From Chloroflexota bacterium (GTDB lineage Bacteria > Chloroflexota > Anaerolineae > UBA3071), in contig JACNHM010000516.1 in NCBI GenBank assembly GCA_014383605.1, positions 1-5,954 on the forward strand: DNA of 5,954 bases, read 5' to 3'. A program made the translations under genes and the position numbers. Numbering within the stretch: position 1 is the stretch's first letter; the number at the start of each line of letters is the position of its first letter. Shown here piece by piece: positions 1 through 3,256 of this stretch. The notes beneath the pieces are model-generated. The model saw only the letters and a list, made by a program, of their open reading frames with translations. It was not told the DNA's origin and ran no database searches.

Positions 1-114
1 CTCGACCTCGTAGCTGTGCCTGGCGGGAATGCGCTCTTCAGCCCACGCTTGCTTGAAGCTCTCGACAGGTGTGTCTGCTGATCTGCCGCAACATTCCCGC
101 GAAATAGATCTTTG
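1..114 (-). pseudogene. Possible headless gene fragment at window edge
   Basis: On the minus strand a frame is open from position 114 to the window edge, after a TGA at 115-117. Its last 22 codons include the peptide ESFKQAWAEERIPARHSYEV, and about 18 of those 22 codons end in G or C, which looks like coding sequence. The frame has no ATG, GTG or TTG. A neighbouring minus frame also stays open, after a TGA just upstream of it, and reads like a possible N-terminal part (KDLFRGNVAADQQT). A frameshifted or truncated gene is therefore possible. The plus strand also has an open frame from the edge to a stop at 79-81, so even the strand is uncertain. I do not recognise the product. Confidence 0.2.
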
Positions 115-123
115 TCAGATCAG
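78..123. repeat. Perfect 8-bp inverted repeat, widely spaced
   Basis: CTGATCTG at 78-85 is perfectly complementary to CAGATCAG at 116-123, with 30 bases between. It lies 25 bases past the stop of the last operon gene. The loop is long and no T-run follows, so it does not look like an intrinsic terminator. It could be an operator-like site or chance. Apart from this and the possible gene fragment, nothing else is visible in 1-147. Confidence 0.25.
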
Positions 124-147
124 AGTGTCATTCTTATGTGTCTCTCT

Positions 148-534
148 TTACAGATGTACAGGCGGGGAAGATTGTTTCGACAACAATGTGGTGATATGGG
201 CCTCAATCTCCGCTAGCAGAGTGCGCAATCGCTGCGCTTCGGCAGCAGTAAAGGTCGCGCCCTCGTAGCGAGCGCTTTGGCTTTCGTCCTTCAAACGCCG
301 GTATTGTGTCCAGATAGGCTTGAGCCCGGCCGTTCTCTGCAAGTAGGCATCGCGAACAGTATGGTCAGAAGGGTGTAGATCCTTACGAGCCAGGTAACAC
401 TCAACGAGATGCAACGCCGCGTAGAACATCACGGTCACGGCCCAGTCTCGATAGGGTGTGGTGTCCAGGGCGAAAGTGCCCAGGAAGTCCCTGTTGTGCT
501 GAACCAGCCTGTGGTGTGTTCTCTCGCTAGGCAT
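148..534 (-). CDS. Small HEPN-like helical protein, putative toxin partner
   Basis: This 128-residue, mostly helical protein probably belongs to the HEPN-like group of small proteins found in toxin-antitoxin operons, many of which are RNA-targeting. The signature stretch is WAVTVMFYAALHLVECYLAR (about 31-50), a helix rich in aromatic and small residues. It is followed by H54, H58 and R61, and then by ESQSARY (84-90), a segment I associate with this group. The canonical HEPN R-x4-6-H catalytic motif is not clearly present: R50 to H54 has three residues between and R50 to H58 has seven. Nuclease activity is therefore uncertain. I chose the ATG at 534 because AGGGAG lies 7 bases upstream and the start overlaps the previous stop by 8 bases (ATGCCTAG), which suggests translational coupling. 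A longer reading from 570 would overlap the upstream gene much more. It is the last gene of the operon. Confidence 0.72.
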   Translation of the reverse strand: MPSERTHHRLVQHNRDFLGTFALDTTPYRDWAVTVMFYAALHLVECYLARKDLHPSDHTVRDAYLQRTAGLKPIWTQYRRLKDESQSARYEGATFTAAEAQRLRTLLAEIEAHITTLLSKQSSPPVHL

Positions 535-943
535 AGTGGTGCTCCCTGTGCAAAGGTAGGTGGATGTCAAAATCGGCCAGGGTCACCAGAGTGGTCAAAG
601 GTTGACCGCAGAGGCGCAGCAGATGGAAGTCAAAATCGGTCTCAGGAAAACGCTCCATCAATTCCCATTCACGCCAGTAGATAGCGTTCATGATTTCCTC
701 GTCAGGAGTGTCTGTCACCGTCCAAATCCGGTACCCGGTGGGCAACCGCTTGGCCAAAATCGCTTCCGCTGCAGGGATACGGCTGAGCATCTGACGGAAG
801 GCCAGGACTTCTGCAAACGGCTGCTGGCGGGCTGGTTCTTCAGCTCTGCTCACCAATTCCTGATACCTGTCCAGAGGCAACAACACAACTTCCTTCTCCG
901 CGAGGCTTTCCAGCAGGGTCGTAGGGCTAACAGTCACACTCAT
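527..943 (-). CDS. 138-aa protein, putative antitoxin with MNT-like half
   Basis: A hypothetical protein that I place only by shape. Residues 18-33 (strand, then PLDRYQELVSR) resemble the start of Phd-type or DUF2281-like antitoxins. Residues 40-67 should form a helix. Residues 71-110 show a strand (YRIWTVTD), a long helix (DEEIMNAIYWREWELMERF) and a strand (DFDFHLLRL). That order and the D-F-H strand resemble the second half of minimal nucleotidyltransferase (MNT) folds. No Gly-Ser nucleotide-binding motif precedes it, so an active transferase is unlikely. The ATG at 943 is well supported by a strong Shine-Dalgarno at 953-960 with 9-base spacing. The gene begins 6 bases after the AbiEii stop, and its own stop overlaps the HEPN-like start by 8 bases. 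Inferred role: partner or antitoxin of the HEPN-like protein, in the manner of MNT/HEPN modules. Confidence 0.7.
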   Translation of the reverse strand: MSVTVSPTTLLESLAEKEVVLLPLDRYQELVSRAEEPARQQPFAEVLAFRQMLSRIPAAEAILAKRLPTGYRIWTVTDTPDEEIMNAIYWREWELMERFPETDFDFHLLRLCGQPLTTLVTLADFDIHLPLHREHHYA

Positions 944-949
944 GGCTTC

Positions 950-1621
950 TTACACCTCCTCCGGGTTAAGCCGGTCAAGCATCTCGTGGGCCAGAGCGGT
1001 GAAGAACGCTTGCAGCGTTGGCAGGTCCATCGGCTTCTTCATCTCCGGCAAACGGGTGAGCTTGTTGACCTGCAGGAGCGCATAGACGAAGTAGAACTCA
1101 ATGAGGCCCAGGTCCTTCTGTTGAGCCATCCTGAACAGCTCGCCGAAGTCATAGCCAGCTTGCAGAATGAAGTAGAGGTCAACAAAGTCCTTGCTGGCCG
1201 TGCGCCCCAGGATGGCGGTGATTTTGTTGGCCCCGATGTTCTCGATAGTGTCAACGATGATGCCTTCAACCACCTGCCGCTCGCCGTACTGCGGGCCTAC
1301 ATCGTGCACCAGATCAACCTGCAACGGCGACTCCATCTCCTCAGCCCGGGGCAACAACAGGAACTGCCGAAAGTGCTCTGCCCGCCTGGCCCGTCCGATG
1401 GTGCAGTGCAACTCGGCTGCCAGTCCCTCGATCTTCCGGTCCACGTCCGCCAGCGCCTCTCCGTCGAGAGTGAAAAGGTCGAGGTCATCGCTGAGCCGGT
1501 GGTGCAAGTGAAAGGCAGCCAGGGCCGTTCCGCCAGTGAGGAAGAACCGTTGGCCTATGTCGAGGCTGAAGAAGCGTTGCAGGAAACCGTATTGCAGCGG
1601 AGTCAGGAAGCCGTTAGTCAT
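950..1621 (-). CDS. AbiEii/AbiGii (DUF1814) family nucleotidyltransferase toxin
   Basis: A 223-residue member of the AbiEii/AbiGii toxin family, DNA polymerase beta-like nucleotidyltransferases. Characterised relatives act as toxins in type IV-like or type II-like systems and in phage abortive infection. Visible motifs are FLTGGTALA with G30-G31-T32, the acidic metal-site motif SDDLDLF with D46 and D48, NK133 in the IGANKITAILGR segment, and KDFVDLYF (144-151), the usual third block. All main catalytic blocks are present, so it is probably active. The ATG at 1621 fits best: it overlaps the upstream stop by 8 bases (ATGACTAA), has a GGTGG at 7-base spacing, and places GGT near residue 30 as is typical. 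An in-frame ATG at 1693 would add 24 unlikely residues inside the upstream gene. The nucleotide or acceptor substrate cannot be told from sequence. Confidence 0.9.
   Translation of the reverse strand: MTNGFLTPLQYGFLQRFFSLDIGQRFFLTGGTALAAFHLHHRLSDDLDLFTLDGEALADVDRKIEGLAAELHCTIGRARRAEHFRQFLLLPRAEEMESPLQVDLVHDVGPQYGERQVVEGIIVDTIENIGANKITAILGRTASKDFVDLYFILQAGYDFGELFRMAQQKDLGLIEFYFVYALLQVNKLTRLPEMKKPMDLPTLQAFFTALAHEMLDRLNPEEV
953..960 (-). promoter_or_regulatory. Strong ribosome binding site of third gene pair
   Basis: The minus strand reads AGGAGGTG, nearly the full anti-Shine-Dalgarno complement, 9 bases before the ATG at 943. It lies inside the last codons of the AbiEii gene, whose TAA directly follows. 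It is the best ribosome site in the operon and marks an independent translation start for the 138-aa/HEPN-like pair. Confidence 0.75.
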
Positions 1622-1886
1622 GACGCGACCACCGTTCCAGGGCATAGGCCCACAGATCCCGATCCTGAGGCCAGCGGAAATGCAACTGCTCAAAGTTTTC
1701 CCGCACGTCGTCCAGGGTGAGGTAGCCCCAGATGTCCTCCCAGTGGGCGTACTCCAGGATGCGGGTGATGACCCAGGCCTTCTCCACCTCGTTGTCCCCG
1801 CGCAGAATCTGGCGGATGTCCTCTTCAGTGATATCGTAGTCCCAGAAGAAGTAGGGACGCTGGGTTGACGTCGCTTTCTCGGCCAT
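1614..1886 (-). CDS. 90-aa putative antitoxin partner of AbiEii-like toxin
   Basis: A short acidic protein rich in Trp and aromatic residues (for example PYFFWDYDITEEDIRQIL at 11-28 and EDIWGYLTLDDVRENF at 50-65), predicted largely helical. I recognise this type as a small protein commonly encoded just upstream of short DUF1814 toxins. It is not the classic AbiEi antitoxin, which is about twice as long and has a winged helix-turn-helix. No DNA-binding motif is evident here. The ATG at 1886 lies 15 bases after the MazF stop, with an AGGGTG that overlaps that stop. The gene ends by overlapping the toxin start by 8 bases, the arrangement expected for a coupled antitoxin-toxin pair. The antitoxin function is inferred from position. 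Confidence 0.78.
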   Translation of the reverse strand: MAEKATSTQRPYFFWDYDITEEDIRQILRGDNEVEKAWVITRILEYAHWEDIWGYLTLDDVRENFEQLHFRWPQDRDLWAYALERWSRHD

Positions 1887-1901
1887 GGTTTTCAGAACAC
1901 C

Positions 1902-2399
1902 CTACGCCATCAACGCCCGCAACTGATCAGGGGCAACGGCAGCGTCACCAGCAGCGGCGAAGCTGAGCACAGCCACAATAGCTTTCTCAGCCAGAGCCTG
2001 TACAGCAATTGCTGGTTGCTGCGTCAGATCCATTTCGGCGATGTCATAAAGCGCTGTCTCAGTGAGAGCCATAGCGCGCCGCAACCGCCGATCAACCTCT
2101 GCAAGATCACGAGACGTCAATGAGCCGATAGTGTGGCGAACCAGAGCAGGGTCAATGGCTGCCAAACGGGGTTTGACCAACGATGGCCTCAGTAGGCCAG
2201 CAGTCGCCCAATTTTGTAAGCGGTAGTCCAGCCAGGGATCAGCCTGCTGGATTTGCGAGGTAACATAGGCTACCAGGATGTCCCTGTTTGCCACGTGATA
2301 CTCATCACTGCTGATGATCACTGCCGGCCGCGCCTTGGTCGCGCTCAAATCGGTGTATGGGAACGACAGCAAGACGACCTCACCCCTCTGAAACACCAT
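1902..2399 (-). CDS. PemK/MazF family endoribonuclease toxin, C-terminally extended
   Basis: A 165-residue protein whose first 113 or so residues match the PemK/MazF toxin fold. These toxins are ribosome-independent mRNA interferases that cut single-stranded RNA at short motifs. Residues 5-17 (RGEVVLLSFPYTD) form the classic opening. ARPAVIIS (23-30) carries the conserved catalytic Arg, R24, followed by P25. AYVTSQI (44-50) carries the conserved Thr/Ser position, T47-S48. The ATG at 2399 has GGAG 8 bases upstream and overlaps the antitoxin stop by 20 bases. An in-frame ATG at 2486 would add 29 residues without family similarity. Unusual is the tail of about 50 residues (114-165), Ala-rich and helical-looking, beyond the usual MazF length of about 110-120. 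The partner is the ribbon-helix-helix protein encoded directly upstream. Confidence 0.92.
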   Translation of the reverse strand: MVFQRGEVVLLSFPYTDLSATKARPAVIISSDEYHVANRDILVAYVTSQIQQADPWLDYRLQNWATAGLLRPSLVKPRLAAIDPALVRHTIGSLTSRDLAEVDRRLRRAMALTETALYDIAEMDLTQQPAIAVQALAEKAIVAVLSFAAAGDAAVAPDQLRALMA

Positions 2400-3111
2400 A
2401 CAGCTCTCTCCAGTTGTCGTAGATGGCGTCTTCTTCGTTATCCCAGGCTCGCTCAAAGGCGGCCATGCCCAGCGCTTGCCACTCACGACGGGATACTTCC
2501 TCTGCCTGGATGCCTGCGCAAGCCAGAAAGATGCTAATCAGCCGTCGAATGACCTCTTCTTCGCTCACTCTCTGCGCTCGAGCGACAGCACTCAGACGAG
2601 CCGCGCTCTCTGGTGAGAGAGTGACCCGCTTCTCGATCATTGTTGCGCCAGCACTCATCTTGCTTTCACCTTGCTTTGTAATGCGATACTCAACTCCTCT
2701 CTCACGCACAGCCAGGTCGGGTGCGGGCGTGACAGAAGGGTGTTGGGCAAGTTGAGGCACTAGCAGGGTTCCCAGGAACTCCAGCTGCCGTGCCAGGCTG
2801 CCCAGACGTTGCAGTAAGCCCTGAGAAAGGGTATCAACCTCGCGCTGCCAAGCAATGATGGCTTGAAGTTCGTCCAACAAGCCTGCAGCGGCTGCCTGTT
2901 CGGTGGGAAGCGATCGCCCAGCTCGAATCTCTTGTAAGAACGCTGAATAGCCGCGAATGAAAGCGCCTACCACTTGCCCGGTGGTTCGCTCTCGACGGAT
3001 GTAGACTCCAAGATCAACTGGCACCGCCTCGGCTGCCACTGGCGATTCCACGTTGATCAGCAAATCCAGTTCATCTGCTTCAGGGTCATACCCCAGCACT
3101 CTGATTTTCAT
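2380..3111 (-). CDS. Two-part antitoxin: DUF2283-like N-terminus, MazE-like C-terminus
   Basis: A 243-residue protein with three segments. Residues 1-60 (YDPEADELDLLIN, then VYIRRERTTGQVVGAFIRGYS) resemble DUF2283 proteins, small beta-rich proteins often found in TA contexts. Residues 78-125 are helical and rich in Leu and Gln. After a linker, residues 158-200 (IEKRVTLSPESAARL onward) resemble a ribbon-helix-helix DNA-binding domain. The tail AFERAWDNEEDAIYDNWREL is the acidic, aromatic type that MazE-like antitoxins use to wrap the MazF toxin. The ATG at 3111 is preceded by GAGGT at 8-base spacing. The mazF-like gene follows with a 20-base overlap. Expected role: neutralise the toxin and autoregulate the operon promoter. 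The fusion is unusual, and a second start inside the gene may yield the antitoxin alone. Confidence 0.85.
   Translation of the reverse strand: MKIRVLGYDPEADELDLLINVESPVAAEAVPVDLGVYIRRERTTGQVVGAFIRGYSAFLQEIRAGRSLPTEQAAAAGLLDELQAIIAWQREVDTLSQGLLQRLGSLARQLEFLGTLLVPQLAQHPSVTPAPDLAVRERGVEYRITKQGESKMSAGATMIEKRVTLSPESAARLSAVARAQRVSEEEVIRRLISIFLACAGIQAEEVSRREWQALGMAAFERAWDNEEDAIYDNWRELYGVSEG
2656..2672 (-). promoter_or_regulatory. Internal ribosome site and start for stand-alone antitoxin
   Basis: Within the fused gene, codon 152 is an ATG (2656-2658) preceded on the minus strand by AAGGTGA with 7 bases to the start. Initiation here would yield a 92-residue protein (2380-2658) consisting of only the ribbon-helix-helix domain and the toxin-binding tail, the normal size for a MazF antitoxin. 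A further ATG at codon 158 (2640) lacks a visible ribosome site. Whether the internal start is used cannot be decided from sequence. Confidence 0.5.
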
Positions 3112-3133
3112 GTTTCTCTACCTCGCTCGTTCA

Positions 3134-3150
3134 TGCCAACAGCTTTGGCA
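3134..3150. promoter_or_regulatory. Candidate operator or leader hairpin (6+6 inverted repeat)
   Basis: TGCCAA and TTGGCA flank a 5-base centre as a perfect inverted repeat between the promoter and the first gene of the TA operon, ending 23 bases before the ATG. TA operons are typically repressed by their antitoxin at palindromes near the promoter, and a ribbon-helix-helix protein is encoded next door. In RNA it could instead form a 6-bp hairpin just upstream of the ribosome site. Confidence 0.4.
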
Positions 3151-3201
3151 GGGTTTGATCCATTCCCCCCTCTGTCACACGAATGCGCACTCCTCACATC
3201 G

Positions 3202-3217
3202 GGAGCCAGGTAGCTCC
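3202..3217 (-). promoter_or_regulatory. Small stem-loop at start of leader
   Basis: GGAGC and GCTCC form a 5-bp stem with a 6-base loop immediately downstream of the predicted transcription start. It may be a second operator half or a 5' stabilising hairpin. It is short enough to be chance, and no T-run makes it a terminator. Confidence 0.25.
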
Positions 3218-3225
3218 TTTGTTCA

Positions 3226-3254
3226 ATTATACCACACCGCCAAAAGCATGACAA
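3226..3254 (-). promoter_or_regulatory. Near-consensus housekeeping promoter of TA operon
   Basis: The minus strand has TTGTCA (3249-3254, five of six matches to the -35 consensus), exactly 17 bases, then a perfect TATAAT (3226-3231). TGG directly precedes the -10, giving an extended -10 TGn. Transcription would start near 3219, leaving a leader of about 108 bases before the ATG at 3111. The -35 begins just 2 bases past the stop codon of the penicillin-binding protein gene, so the promoter fills the intergenic space. Confidence 0.75.
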
Positions 3255-3256
3255 AG

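Noticed and set aside
1622..1693. Longer AbiEii-like protein starting at 1693
   Set aside because: The extra 24 residues overlap the 90-aa gene out of frame and have no family resemblance. The ATG at 1621 has the typical coupled overlap.
560..1720. 386-residue open frame on the plus strand
   Set aside because: It lies antisense to three genes with recognisable families or well-placed ribosome sites, shows no domain I recognise, and looks like a mirror of their codon bias.
2400..2486. Longer MazF-like protein starting at 2486
   Set aside because: The added residues precede the standard MazF opening, overlap the antitoxin tail and lack a ribosome site as good as the one before 2399.
3202..3217. 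Intrinsic terminator for the penicillin-binding protein gene
   Set aside because: The stem is only 5 bp, no T-run follows it on the minus strand, and it lies downstream of the predicted transcription start of the next operon.
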